NCBI GenBank assembly: GCA_905215345.1
Contig: CAJMPR010000012.1
Span: 1 to 64,000, forward strand
Direction of reading: 5' to 3'
DNA length: 64,000 bases
DNA from: an uncultured bacterium
Lineage (GTDB): Bacteria; Bacteroidota; Bacteroidia; Bacteroidales; Bacteroidaceae
How positions within the stretch are numbered: position 1 is the stretch's first letter; every line of letters starts with the position of its first letter. This document shows positions 42,223 to 51,143 of this stretch, in pieces. The translations under genes and the position numbers were made by a program. The notes beneath the pieces are model-generated. The model did no database searches. It saw only the letters and a list, made by a program, of their open reading frames with translations, and was not told where the DNA came from.

Positions 42223-43572
42223 ATGGCAAATGTAATTAAGTTACGCAAAGGCCTTGACATCAACCTGAAAGGCAAAGCTGCTCAGGAGTTTATGTCTGTA
42301 AAACAGCCGGGATTCTATTCGTTGGTTCCCGATGATTTTACAGGTGTTACTCCCAAAGTGGTAGTCAAAGAACAGGAGTATGTAATGGCCGGAGGACCCT
42401 TGTTTATCGACAAGAATCATCCTGAATTGAAATTTGTTTCGCCCGTAAGCGGCGTGGTGACAAGCGTAGAACGCGGTGCACGCCGTAAGGTGTTGAACAT
42501 CGTTGTGGAAGCTGCCACCGAGCAGGATTACGAGGAATTCGGAAAAATGGATCCGTCCAAGATGAGCGCCCAGGAAGTGAAAGATGCTCTTTTGCAAGCC
42601 GGTATGTTCGCTTTCATCCGTCAACGTCCGTACGATGTAATTGCTGACCCGACACAGACTCCGAAAGCAATTTTCGTTTCCTCATTCGACAGCAATCCGT
42701 TGGCACCCGATTTCGAATTCGCATTGAAGGGAGAGGAAGCAAATTTCCAGACAGGACTTGACGCTCTGGCCAAAATGGCAAAGACGTATCTGGGTATTAG
42801 TGTAAAACAAAAGGCGGCTGCTCTGACGCAGGCCAAGAATGTGACAATCACTGCTTTCGACGGACCGAATCCGGCAGGCAACGTGGGTGTGCACATCAAC
42901 CACATTTCTCCGGTTGTAAAAGGGGAAGTTGTATGGACTGTCAGCCCGGAAGCTGTAATCTTCATCGGTCGTTTAATGAATACAGGTCGTGTTGACCTCA
43001 CCCGTACAGTAGCCGTTACAGGTTCCGAAGTATTGAAACCTGCATACTGCAAACTGAAAGTAGGTGCATTGCTCACCGACGTATTCAAAGGTAATGTAAC
43101 TACTGACAAAGACCTTCGCTACATTAGCGGTAACGTTCTGACCGGTAAGAAAATCGCTGCAAATGGTTTTCTTGGCGCATTCGACAGCCAGTTGACCGTG
43201 ATTCCCGAAGGAGACGAAATCCACGAAATGTTGGGTTGGATTATGCCACGTTTCAATCAGTTCAGTGTCAACCGTTCCTATTTCAGTTGGTTGATGGGTA
43301 AGAAAGAGTATGTGCTCGATGCCCGCATTAAGGGTGGCGAACGTCATATGATTATGTCTAACGAATACGACCGTGTGTTCCCGATGGACATCTTCCCCGA
43401 GTATCTGGTAAAAGCAATCATTGCAGGTGATATCGACCGTATGGAAGCTCTGGGTATCTACGAAGTAGCTCCCGAAGACTTCGCTCTTTGCGAATTCGTA
43501 TGTTCTTCCAAGGTTGAAGTTCAACGTATTGTACGTGCCGGACTCGATATGCTCCGTGCTGAAATGGCATAA
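42223..43572 (+). CDS. nqrA: Na+-translocating NADH:quinone reductase subunit A
   Basis: The 449-residue cytosolic/peripheral subunit of Na+-NQR. The N terminus VIKLRKGLDINLKGKA and the biotinyl/barrel-sandwich-like region GGPLFIDKNHPELKFVSPVS are family hallmarks, followed by the RnfC-like core (FDSNPLAPDFEF, PAGNVGVHINHISPV) and a C terminus with LCEFVCSSKVEVQRIVRAGL. It contributes to quinone binding in the complex. It is the first gene of nqrABCDEF; nqrB follows after 29 nt. Confidence 0.95.
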   Translation: MANVIKLRKGLDINLKGKAAQEFMSVKQPGFYSLVPDDFTGVTPKVVVKEQEYVMAGGPLFIDKNHPELKFVSPVSGVVTSVERGARRKVLNIVVEAATEQDYEEFGKMDPSKMSAQEVKDALLQAGMFAFIRQRPYDVIADPTQTPKAIFVSSFDSNPLAPDFEFALKGEEANFQTGLDALAKMAKTYLGISVKQKAAALTQAKNVTITAFDGPNPAGNVGVHINHISPVVKGEVVWTVSPEAVIFIGRLMNTGRVDLTRTVAVTGSEVLKPAYCKLKVGALLTDVFKGNVTTDKDLRYISGNVLTGKKIAANGFLGAFDSQLTVIPEGDEIHEMLGWIMPRFNQFSVNRSYFSWLMGKKEYVLDARIKGGERHMIMSNEYDRVFPMDIFPEYLVKAIIAGDIDRMEALGIYEVAPEDFALCEFVCSSKVEVQRIVRAGLDMLRAEMA

Positions 43573-43601
43573 TAATTAATATCTAATATTCAATATTTAT
43601 A

Positions 43602-44786
43602 ATGAAAGCGTTAAGAAATTATCTCGACAAGATAAAGCCGAACTTTGAAGAGGGCGGCAAACTCCACGCATTTCGTTCGGTGTTCGACGGCTTCGAAACA
43701 TTCCTGTTCGTGCCCAACACCACTTCGAAATCGGGAACGCATATTCACGACTCCATTGACAGCAAACGCATCATGTCGATGGTGGTTATTGCGTTAGTAC
43801 CGGCGCTGTTGTTCGGTATGTATAACGTAGGTTACCAGCATTTCCATGCTACCGGTGCAGCCGGTGGTTTCTGCGAAATGTTCGCTTACGGTTTTCTGGC
43901 TGTATTGCCCAAAATCATAGTATCTTATGTAGTGGGTCTCGGCATTGAGTTTGTAATAGCTCAGTGGAAGAACGAAGAAATTCAGGAAGGTTTTCTGGTT
44001 TCCGGTATCTTGATTCCGATGATTGTACCTGTTGACTGTCCGTTGTGGATTCTGGCGGTAGCTACTGCATTTGCTGTAATCTTCGCCAAAGAAGTATTCG
44101 GTGGTACAGGTATGAACGTGTTCAACGTTGCTTTGATTACCCGTGCTTTCCTGTTCTTCGCTTATCCTACGAAGATGTCCGGTGATGCTGTATGGATTCC
44201 GGGTGACACGATTTTCGGTCTGGGTGGCGAATCATTTGTAGATGGTTTCTCCGGTGCCACTGCATTGGGAGTAGCGTCTACGGCAACCGATCCGAATGGC
44301 TATCTGCCTTTCTCCTGGGATATGGTGACCGGCTTGATTCCGGGTTCTATCGGTGAAACCAGTGTAATCGCTATTGGTCTAGGTGCCATTCTGTTATTGT
44401 GGACTGGTATCGCAAGCTGGAAGACGATGTTCTCCGTATTCGTAGGTGGTGCTTTCATGGGCTTCGTATTCAACGAAATAGGTCCTGACACGGCTATGGC
44501 TAATATGCCTTGGTATGAACACCTCGTTTTGGGTGGTTTCTGCTTCGGTGCCGTATTTATGGCTACCGACCCTGTAACTTCTGCCCGTACAGAGACAGGT
44601 AAATACATTTTCGGATTCCTTATCGGTGCAATGGCTATCATTATCCGTGTGCTAAACCCCGGTTATCCCGAAGGTATGATGCTTGCCATCCTGTTAATGA
44701 ATATCTTCGCACCGCTGATTGACTACTGTGTAATACAGAGCAACATCGGTCGTCGTGAGAAACGTGCAATCAAGTCTAACAATTAA
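43602..44786 (+). CDS. nqrB: Na+-NQR subunit B
   Basis: A 394-residue multi-pass inner-membrane subunit with about ten hydrophobic helices that carries covalently bound FMN and riboflavin and forms the Na+ path. The flavin-attachment motif DGFSGATALG is present, with Thr220 as the expected FMN acceptor. The N terminus LRNYLDKIKPNFEEGGKL and the end GMMLAILLMNIFAPLID are typical. It lies between nqrA and nqrC with short gaps, in one operon. Confidence 0.95.
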   Translation: MKALRNYLDKIKPNFEEGGKLHAFRSVFDGFETFLFVPNTTSKSGTHIHDSIDSKRIMSMVVIALVPALLFGMYNVGYQHFHATGAAGGFCEMFAYGFLAVLPKIIVSYVVGLGIEFVIAQWKNEEIQEGFLVSGILIPMIVPVDCPLWILAVATAFAVIFAKEVFGGTGMNVFNVALITRAFLFFAYPTKMSGDAVWIPGDTIFGLGGESFVDGFSGATALGVASTATDPNGYLPFSWDMVTGLIPGSIGETSVIAIGLGAILLLWTGIASWKTMFSVFVGGAFMGFVFNEIGPDTAMANMPWYEHLVLGGFCFGAVFMATDPVTSARTETGKYIFGFLIGAMAIIIRVLNPGYPEGMMLAILLMNIFAPLIDYCVIQSNIGRREKRAIKSNN

Positions 44787-44800
44787 ATATCGGAAAAGAA

Positions 44801-45490
44801 ATGAATACCAATAGTAATAGTTATACTATCATTTATGCTTCGGTAATGGTTGTTGTCGTTGCATTCCTGCTGGCGTTCGTAAGTTCTTCCTTGCGTGCTA
44901 CGCAGAACAAGAACGTGGAGCTTGATACGAAAAAGCAGATTCTTGCTGCATTGAACATCAAGAATGTGAAAGATGCCAATGCCGAATATAATAAATATGT
45001 AAAAGGCGATATGCTGATGAATGTTGACGGTACATTGACCGAAAACACAGGAGCTTTTGCTACCGGTTATGAAAAGGAAGCCAAAGAGTACCAACGTCTG
45101 CATGTTTTTGTAGCCGAGGTAGATGGCCAGACTAAGTATGTGTTCCCTGTTTATGGTGCCGGTCTTTGGGGAGCTATCTGGGGATATATCGCACTGAACA
45201 GTGACAAGGATACCGTTTACGGCGTTTACTTCTCTCATGCCAGTGAAACTCCCGGTTTGGGTGCTGAAATCGCAGGTGCTCAGTTCCAGGCAGAATTTAC
45301 GGGTAAGAAGACAATGGAGAATGGTGAAGTTGCCCTGGGTGTTGTGAAGAATGGTAAGGTAGATAAGCCTGACTATCAGGTGGACGGAATTTCGGGTGGT
45401 ACTATCACTTCTGTAGGTGTGGATGCCATGTTGAAAGTTTGTCTGAATAACTACAAGAATTTTTTAACTAATAATGACGAGGAGAAATAA
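44801..45490 (+). CDS. nqrC: Na+-NQR subunit C
   Basis: A 229-residue membrane-anchored periplasmic FMN protein. One N-terminal helix (SYTIIYASVMVVVVAFLLAF) precedes a domain with GAGLWGAIWGYIAL and SHASETPGLGAEIA. The FMN-attachment site reads SGGTITS, with Thr201 the expected acceptor; the usual SGAT is SGGT here. It starts 14 nt after nqrB and ends just before nqrD. Confidence 0.94.
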   Translation: MNTNSNSYTIIYASVMVVVVAFLLAFVSSSLRATQNKNVELDTKKQILAALNIKNVKDANAEYNKYVKGDMLMNVDGTLTENTGAFATGYEKEAKEYQRLHVFVAEVDGQTKYVFPVYGAGLWGAIWGYIALNSDKDTVYGVYFSHASETPGLGAEIAGAQFQAEFTGKKTMENGEVALGVVKNGKVDKPDYQVDGISGGTITSVGVDAMLKVCLNNYKNFLTNNDEEK

Positions 45491-45494
45491 GAAT

Positions 45495-46133
45495 ATGGGA
45501 TCATTGTTTTCAAAGAAGAATAGAGAAGTATTCTCAGCTCCGCTTGGAATGAACAACCCTGTAACCGTACAGGTCCTGGGTATCTGTTCTGCCTTGGCTG
45601 TTACCGCTAAACTGGAGCCCGCTATCGTAATGGGACTTTCGGTAACGGTAATTACGGCATTCTCCAACGTAGTGATTTCATTGTTGCGCAAGACAATCCC
45701 CAACCGAATCCGTATTATCGTTCAGTTGGTAGTGGTTGCCGCATTGGTAACTATTGTAAGTGAGATTTTGAAAGCCTTTGCTTATGATGTAAGTGTCCAG
45801 CTTTCTGTTTATGTAGGTTTGATTATCACAAACTGTATCCTGATGGGACGTCTGGAAGCATTTGCCATGCAGAACGGTCCGTGGGAATCTTGCCTCGACG
45901 GTATAGGTAACGGTTTGGGATATGCCAAGATTTTGATTATCGTAGCTTTCTTCCGTGAACTTTTTGGTTCGGGTACATTGCTCGGTTTCAATATCCTGAA
46001 CTATGAACCTCTGCAAAAGATAGGTTATGTGAACAACGGTTTGATGCTGATGCCTCCTATGGCACTGATTATCTGTGCTTGCTACATCTGGTATCAACGT
46101 GCTCATCACAAAGAGTTGCAAGAAAAGAATTAA
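45495..46133 (+). CDS. nqrD: Na+-NQR subunit D
   Basis: A 212-residue inner-membrane subunit with about six helices (GICSALAVTAKLEPAIVMGL, IRIIVQLVVVAALVTIVSEI, ITNCILMGRLEAFAM, FRELFGSGTLLGFNI). NqrD and NqrE form an antiparallel pair binding a [2Fe-2S] cluster between the two halves; the Cys residues expected for this are in GICSALAV and TNCILMG. An alternative ATG at 45474 overlaps nqrC; the Met at 45495 (MGSLFSKKNRE) gives the usual family length. Confidence 0.94.
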   Translation: MGSLFSKKNREVFSAPLGMNNPVTVQVLGICSALAVTAKLEPAIVMGLSVTVITAFSNVVISLLRKTIPNRIRIIVQLVVVAALVTIVSEILKAFAYDVSVQLSVYVGLIITNCILMGRLEAFAMQNGPWESCLDGIGNGLGYAKILIIVAFFRELFGSGTLLGFNILNYEPLQKIGYVNNGLMLMPPMALIICACYIWYQRAHHKELQEKN

Positions 46134-46175
46134 TCAGTAGTAGTCTGAATATGCTACTTTAACTACTTAAATAGT

Positions 46176-46802
46176 ATGGAACATTTATTAAGTTTATTCG
46201 TCCGCTCCATCTTTGTGGACAATATGATATTCGCTTTCTTCCTCGGTATGTGCTCTTACCTTGCCGTATCGAAGAACGTGAAGACAGCCTTGGGACTGGG
46301 TATTGCCGTAACCTTCGTGTTGGTGGTTACGCTTCCGGTCAACTACTTGTTGCAAACCAAGGTGCTGGCTGCCAATGCAATCATTGAAGGCGTTGACCTC
46401 AGTTTCTTGAGTTTTATTCTTTTCATTGCCGTTATTGCCGGTATAGTTCAGTTGGTGGAAATGGTTGTAGAGCGTTTCAGCCCTGCACTCTATGCTTCAC
46501 TGGGTATCTTCCTGCCGCTGATTGCCGTGAACTGTGCCATCATGGGTGCGTCTCTGTTTATGCAGCAACGCATCAATGTAGGCGAGAGCGATCCTAAGTA
46601 TATCGGTGATGTATGGGATTCCATCTCTTACGCGCTGGGTTCGGGTATCGGTTGGTTGCTGGCTATCGTAGGCTTGGCTGCTATCCGCGAGAAAATGGCT
46701 TACTCTGATGTACCGGCTCCGTTGAAGGGGTTGGGTATCACATTTATCACCGTAGGCTTGATGGCAATAGCATTCATGTGTTTCTCTGGTTTGAAAATCT
46801 AA
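46176..46802 (+). CDS. nqrE: Na+-NQR subunit E
   Basis: A 208-residue inner-membrane partner of NqrD. It starts EHLLSLFVRSIFVDNMIFAF and shows LGMCSYLAVSKNVKTALGLG and IAVNCAIMGASLFMQQR with the two conserved Cys of the inter-subunit iron-sulfur site. Six hydrophobic helices. The gap to nqrD is 42 nt and to nqrF 18 nt. Confidence 0.95.
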   Translation: MEHLLSLFVRSIFVDNMIFAFFLGMCSYLAVSKNVKTALGLGIAVTFVLVVTLPVNYLLQTKVLAANAIIEGVDLSFLSFILFIAVIAGIVQLVEMVVERFSPALYASLGIFLPLIAVNCAIMGASLFMQQRINVGESDPKYIGDVWDSISYALGSGIGWLLAIVGLAAIREKMAYSDVPAPLKGLGITFITVGLMAIAFMCFSGLKI

Positions 46803-46820
46803 TAAGAAAGGAATAAGACA

Positions 46821-48095
46821 ATGGATATGAATTTGATATTAGCAAGCGTTGCGGTATTCCTTGTGGTTATTGTATTGCTTGTCGTTATTCTGCTGGTTGC
46901 CAAGAATTTCTTGGTTCCGTCAGGTAACGTGAAAGTAACGATGAATGGTGACAAAGTACTGGAAGTAGCTTCCGGTTCTACGTTGCTCAATACGCTGTCT
47001 GTAAATGGTGTATTCCTTTCCTCAGCTTGTGGCGGTAAAGGTTCTTGCGGACAGTGCAAATGCCAGGTTATGGACGGCGGCGGTGAAATTCTGCCTTCTG
47101 AAGTACCTCATTTCAGCCGTAAACAAATCCAGGATCACTGGCGTCTGGGTTGTCAGGTGAAAGTGAAAGGCGATATGGACATCAAGATTGACGAATCTAT
47201 CTTGGGTGTAAAAGAGTGGGAGTGCGAGGTTATCTCCAACAAGAACGTGGCTACGTTCATCAAAGAGTTTATCGTGGCGTTGCCTAAGGGCGAACACATG
47301 GACTTCATCCCCGGTTCTTATGCTCAGATTAAGATTCCTAAATTCAAGATGGATTATGATAAGGATATTGATAAGAGCCTGATCGGTAGTGAATATCTGC
47401 CTGCATGGGAGAAATTCGGTTTGCTGGGCTTGAAGTGTACGAACGATGAAGAAACCATTCGTGCCTATTCTATGGCTAACTATCCGGCTGAAGGTGACCG
47501 TATCATGTTGACGGTACGTATCGCTACTCCGCCGTTCAAGCCGAAAGAACAAGGTCCGGGCTTTATGGATGTACCGGCAGGTATCGCTTCTTCTTATATC
47601 TTTACCCTGAAACCGGGTGATAAGGTAATTATGAGTGGTCCTTACGGTGACTTCCATCCGATATTCGATTCCAAGAAGGAAATGATGTGGATTGGTGGTG
47701 GTGCCGGTATGGCTCCGTTGCGTGCACAGATTATGCACTTGACGAAGACATTGCATACTACCGACCGCAAGATGTCTTACTTCTACGGTGCGCGTGCACT
47801 GAACGAAGTATTCTATCTGGAAGACTTCCTGCAAATTGAAAAGGATTTTCCGAACTTTACGTTCCATCTTGCTCTCGACCGTCCCGACCCTGCAGCCGAT
47901 GCGGCAGGAGTGAAATATACTCCGGGCTTCGTACACAACGTAATTTACGAAACTTACTTGAAAGACCACGAAGCTCCCGAAGACATCGAATACTACATGT
48001 GTGGTCCTGGCCCGATGTCAAAGGCCGTTGAGAAGATGCTCGACGATCTTGGTGTTCCGGCTCAGAACTTGATGTTCGATAACTTTGGTGCATAA
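46821..48095 (+). CDS. nqrF: Na+-NQR subunit F (NADH dehydrogenase component)
   Basis: The 424-residue entry point for electrons from NADH. One N-terminal helix (LILASVAVFLVVIVLLVVIL) anchors it. A ferredoxin-like [2Fe-2S] domain follows, with Cys70, Cys76 and Cys79 (SACGGKGSCGQCKC) and Cys111 (LGCQVK). The FAD domain has RAYSMANYPAE and the NADH domain WIGGGAGMAPLRAQIMH and YYMCGPGPM. It ends VPAQNLMFDNFGA, as in other NqrF proteins. It is the last gene of the operon; a terminator follows at 48121. Confidence 0.96.
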   Translation: MDMNLILASVAVFLVVIVLLVVILLVAKNFLVPSGNVKVTMNGDKVLEVASGSTLLNTLSVNGVFLSSACGGKGSCGQCKCQVMDGGGEILPSEVPHFSRKQIQDHWRLGCQVKVKGDMDIKIDESILGVKEWECEVISNKNVATFIKEFIVALPKGEHMDFIPGSYAQIKIPKFKMDYDKDIDKSLIGSEYLPAWEKFGLLGLKCTNDEETIRAYSMANYPAEGDRIMLTVRIATPPFKPKEQGPGFMDVPAGIASSYIFTLKPGDKVIMSGPYGDFHPIFDSKKEMMWIGGGAGMAPLRAQIMHLTKTLHTTDRKMSYFYGARALNEVFYLEDFLQIEKDFPNFTFHLALDRPDPAADAAGVKYTPGFVHNVIYETYLKDHEAPEDIEYYMCGPGPMSKAVEKMLDDLGVPAQNLMFDNFGA

Positions 48096-48120
48096 GATTT
48101 ATCTCTATTTATAGTTTTAA

Positions 48121-48156
48121 GGCGGCGGTTGATGTATATTGACTGCCGTCTTTTTT
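48121..48156 (+). terminator. Terminator of the nqr operon
   Basis: GGCGGCGGTT pairs with GACTGCCGTC, including G-U pairs, and is followed by TTTTTTATT. Confidence 0.7.
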
Positions 48157-48200
48157 ATTGGTATATGGAGGTATATAGCCGTTCGCTCATAATCTTTTCC

Positions 48201-48289
48201 TATCTTTGCATAAAAGCGAAGATAAGCTGCACCTCGGTATAAAAAATGAACGGCTTCATTTTAATCTACTCTCGTTTTGCATTATCTTT
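48201..48289 (+). promoter_or_regulatory. Tandem -7 boxes upstream of the DEAD-box helicase gene
   Basis: TATCTTTG occurs at 48201-48208 and again at 48282-48289, each followed by GCRTAAAA. The second lies 19 nt before the ATG at 48309 and rules out the in-frame start at 48246. Confidence 0.6.
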
Positions 48290-48308
48290 GCGTAAAAATA
48301 AACGTTTT

Positions 48309-49679
48309 ATGGAATTATCGGAAATACTTCATAACCTGAAAATAGGACAACTCACCCCGATGCAGGAAGCGGCTTGCGAGGCTTATCAATCCGGCAAAGA
48401 TATGGTATTACTTTCACCTACCGGTTCGGGCAAGACACTTGCTTTCCTGTTACCATTGGTACAATCGCTGAAAACGGATGTAAAGGGTGTACAAGCCGTG
48501 GTGCTTGTCCCTTCACGCGAACTTGCATTGCAGATTGAAACCGTATTTAAGGCTATGAATGTACCTTTTAAGGCTATGAGCTGCTATGGCGGTCGTCCGG
48601 CAATGGATGAACACCGGACGATGAAAGGTATAGAGCCTTCTGTTATTATTGGCACTCCCGGACGTATGAACGACCACCTGCGGAAACAGAATTTCGACTC
48701 TCATACGGTAGAAACCCTTGTGATTGACGAGTTTGACAAGTGCCTGGAGTTTGGGTTCCATGATGAGATGGCGGAGGTTATTGGTCAACTGCCTGCACTG
48801 AAGAAGCGAGTACTTCTGTCGGCTACCGATGCCGAAGAAATTCCTGAGTTTGCCGGAGTAGGAAAGGACGTCAACTCTACGCCTCTAAACCTCAACACTA
48901 CGCCTCTAAACGTCAACTCTACATTTCTAAAGTTGAACTTTCTGGCTGCTGAACCTGTATCCGAACGTTTGAATTTGCAGCAAGTCATTTCTCCTGATAA
49001 AGATAAGCTGGAAACTTTATACCGTTTGCTTTGTACACTTGGAGATGGCTCTACTTTGGTTTTCGTGAATTACCGTGAAAGTGTGGAACGAGTAGCCTCC
49101 TATCTGAAATCCAAGAAATTTCCATGTGACGCTTTTCATGGTGGGATGGAGCAGGCTGATCGCGAACGTGCGCTTTATAAATTCCGTAATGGCAGTTGTC
49201 CAGTTCTTGTTTCTACGGACTTGGCCGCTCGTGGGCTTGATATTCCCGGTATTGATAATGTGGTTCATTATCATCTTCCGGTCAATGAAGAAGCCTTTAC
49301 CCATCGCAATGGTCGTACGGCACGTTGGGAAGCCCGTGGCTCATCTTTCCTGTTGCTGCATGCAGAAGAACGCTTGCCCGAATATATTCCGGAAGATACC
49401 CCTGTCTTTGAATTACCGGAGGAAACACCCAAACCGGCTAAATCCCGATGGTCTACTATCTATATAGGTAAGGGAAAGAAAGATAAGCTGAATAAGGTGG
49501 ACATCGTCGGCTTCTTATATAAGAAAGGTGGACTGACACGCGAAGACGTAGGCCAGGTAGACGTAAAAGAGCATTATGCTTTCGTGGCTGTTCGCCGCAG
49601 CAAAGTGAAACAACTTTTGACGTTGATTCATGGAGAGAAAATCAAAGGGATGAAGACCGTGATAGAAGAAGCCAGATAA
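48309..49679 (+). CDS. DEAD-box RNA helicase
   Basis: A 456-residue ATP-dependent RNA helicase of the RhlE/DbpA-like group. Visible motifs are the Q motif LTPMQEAACEAY, Walker A SPTGSGKT (~residues 36-43), PSRELALQ, GTPGRMNDHL, a variant motif II VIDEFDKCLEF (DEFD instead of DEAD), SAT (motif III), VNYRESVERVA, STDLAARGLDIPGIDNV and HRNGRTAR (motif VI HRxGRxxR). A C-terminal DbpA-like RNA-binding domain is suggested by IVGFLYKKGGLTREDVGQVD. An unusual 21-nt triple repeat inserts VNSTPLN-LNTTPLN-VNSTFLK between the two RecA domains. Confidence 0.88.
   Translation: MELSEILHNLKIGQLTPMQEAACEAYQSGKDMVLLSPTGSGKTLAFLLPLVQSLKTDVKGVQAVVLVPSRELALQIETVFKAMNVPFKAMSCYGGRPAMDEHRTMKGIEPSVIIGTPGRMNDHLRKQNFDSHTVETLVIDEFDKCLEFGFHDEMAEVIGQLPALKKRVLLSATDAEEIPEFAGVGKDVNSTPLNLNTTPLNVNSTFLKLNFLAAEPVSERLNLQQVISPDKDKLETLYRLLCTLGDGSTLVFVNYRESVERVASYLKSKKFPCDAFHGGMEQADRERALYKFRNGSCPVLVSTDLAARGLDIPGIDNVVHYHLPVNEEAFTHRNGRTARWEARGSSFLLLHAEERLPEYIPEDTPVFELPEETPKPAKSRWSTIYIGKGKKDKLNKVDIVGFLYKKGGLTREDVGQVDVKEHYAFVAVRRSKVKQLLTLIHGEKIKGMKTVIEEAR
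48870..48932 (+). repeat. Three in-frame 21-nt tandem repeats in the helicase gene
   Basis: Units at 48870-48890, 48891-48911 and 48912-48932 share the core TCAAC.CTACGCCTCTAAA and encode the heptad (V/L)N(S/T)TPLN. They look like an intergenic-type repeat inserted in frame in the inter-domain linker. Confidence 0.85.
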
Positions 49680-49902
49680 TGTTTTCAAGCATAGAAAATA
49701 ATGTGTGATTTGATAATTATGCATTTTTCTTTCGCTTTTTATTGATAGTAGAAAGTTAATCCTGTATCTTTCTTTCAATTTACCTTTTAATACCCATCTT
49801 GGCAACTATACATAACAGATTGGTGCATATTTCTTGTATATACCAATAAAAAGAAAGGTAAATGCGCTTAATAAAAGGATTTTCATAAGGAAAGATTTGT
49901 TT

Positions 49903-49926
49903 TACGGAAATAATTCCGTAATTTCG
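49903..49926 (+). promoter_or_regulatory. Palindrome and weak -7 box upstream of serC
   Basis: TACGGAAATAATTCCGTA (49903-49920) has 7-bp inverted arms and overlaps TAATTTCG, a one-mismatch -7 box. An operator over the promoter is plausible. The remaining 49680-49979 region shows no gene. Confidence 0.4.
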
Positions 49927-49979
49927 CCAAGTCATAAGACATAAAATGAACGAAATTGTATAACCAAAACAAACTTCAA

Positions 49980-51047
49980 ATGAAAAAGCATAATTTCAAT
50001 GCAGGACCTTCCATTCTTCCGCGTGAGGTGATTGAGGATACGGCGAAGGCTATTTTAGATTTCAATGGATCCGGTCTCTCTTTGATGGAGATTAGCCACC
50101 GTGCTAAAGACTTCCAGCCCGTAGTGGACGAAGCCGTAGCATTATTTAAAGAATTACTTAATATCCCCGAAGGTTATTCGGTAATTTTCCTGGGCGGTGG
50201 TGCAAGTCTGGAGTTTTGTATGGTACCTTTCAACTTCCTCGAAAAGAAAGCTGCTTATCTCAACACTGGCGTATGGGCCAAGAAAGCGATGAAAGAAGCT
50301 AAAGGTTTCGGCGAAGTAGTAGAAGTTGCCTCGTCTGCAGAAGCCAATTATACATATATTCCCAAAGATTATTCTGTTCCGGCTGATGTAGATTATTTCC
50401 ATATTACAACGAATAACACGATTTACGGTACTGAATTGCACGCTGACCTTGACGTCAACGTTCCGATGGTTGCCGATATGTCTTCTGATATTTTCTCACG
50501 TCCTATCGATATATCCAAATACATTTGTATCTATGGTGGTGCTCAGAAAAATCTGGCTCCTTCAGGCGTAACATTCGTAATAGTGAAAGATGATGCACTG
50601 GGTAAGATGTCCCGTTATATTCCTACAATGCTGAACTATCAGACTCATGTAGATAACGGTTCAATGTTCAATACTCCTCCCGTAGTGCCTATCTATGCTG
50701 CATTGCAGACTTTGCGCTGGATTAAGGCTCAGGGTGGTGTGAAAGAAATGGAACGTCGTGCCATCGAAAAAGCTGATATGCTATATGCTGAAATCGACCG
50801 TAACAAGATGTTTGTGGGTACGGCTGCCAAGGAAGACCGTTCACGCATGAATATCTGTTTCGTAATGGCTCCCGAATACAAAGAACTCGAAGCTGACTTC
50901 CAGAAATTCGCAACAGAAAGAGGTATGGTTGGTATCAAGGGACACCGTTCAGTAGGTGGATTCCGTGCATCTTGCTACAATGCTATGCCGAAAGAAAGTG
51001 TACAAGCTTTGATTGACTGCATGCAGGAATTTGAGAAACTTCATTAA
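49980..51047 (+). CDS. serC: Phosphoserine aminotransferase
   Basis: A 355-residue PLP enzyme converting 3-phosphohydroxypyruvate and glutamate to O-phosphoserine. The N terminus KKHNFNAGPSILPREV is the SerC signature. PLP site IYGGAQKNLAPSGVTFVIV contains the Schiff-base Lys (AQKN), and DMSSDIFSRPID carries the pyridine-binding Asp region. The C terminus GMVGIKGHRSVGGFRASCYN binds phosphate. An upstream in-frame Met at 49956 is less likely than 49980, which matches homologues. serA follows after an inverted repeat. Confidence 0.95.
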   Translation: MKKHNFNAGPSILPREVIEDTAKAILDFNGSGLSLMEISHRAKDFQPVVDEAVALFKELLNIPEGYSVIFLGGGASLEFCMVPFNFLEKKAAYLNTGVWAKKAMKEAKGFGEVVEVASSAEANYTYIPKDYSVPADVDYFHITTNNTIYGTELHADLDVNVPMVADMSSDIFSRPIDISKYICIYGGAQKNLAPSGVTFVIVKDDALGKMSRYIPTMLNYQTHVDNGSMFNTPPVVPIYAALQTLRWIKAQGGVKEMERRAIEKADMLYAEIDRNKMFVGTAAKEDRSRMNICFVMAPEYKELEADFQKFATERGMVGIKGHRSVGGFRASCYNAMPKESVQALIDCMQEFEKLH

Positions 51048-51057
51048 TAATATTTAT

Positions 51058-51120
51058 TCACCACAGATTACACAGATTCCCACAGATAATTCCTGTGATA
51101 ATCTGAGTAATCTGTGGTGA
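51058..51120. repeat. Inverted repeat between serC and serA
   Basis: Near-perfect 21-nt arms, 51058-51078 and 51100-51120 (one mismatch), with core ACCACAGATTACACAGATT, plus an inner CACAG/CTGTG stem. A cruciform or strong RNA hairpin would form. It has no U-run, so read-through into serA is possible. Confidence 0.8.
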
Positions 51121-51143
51121 GTCTTTTTAATACCATTAGAATC

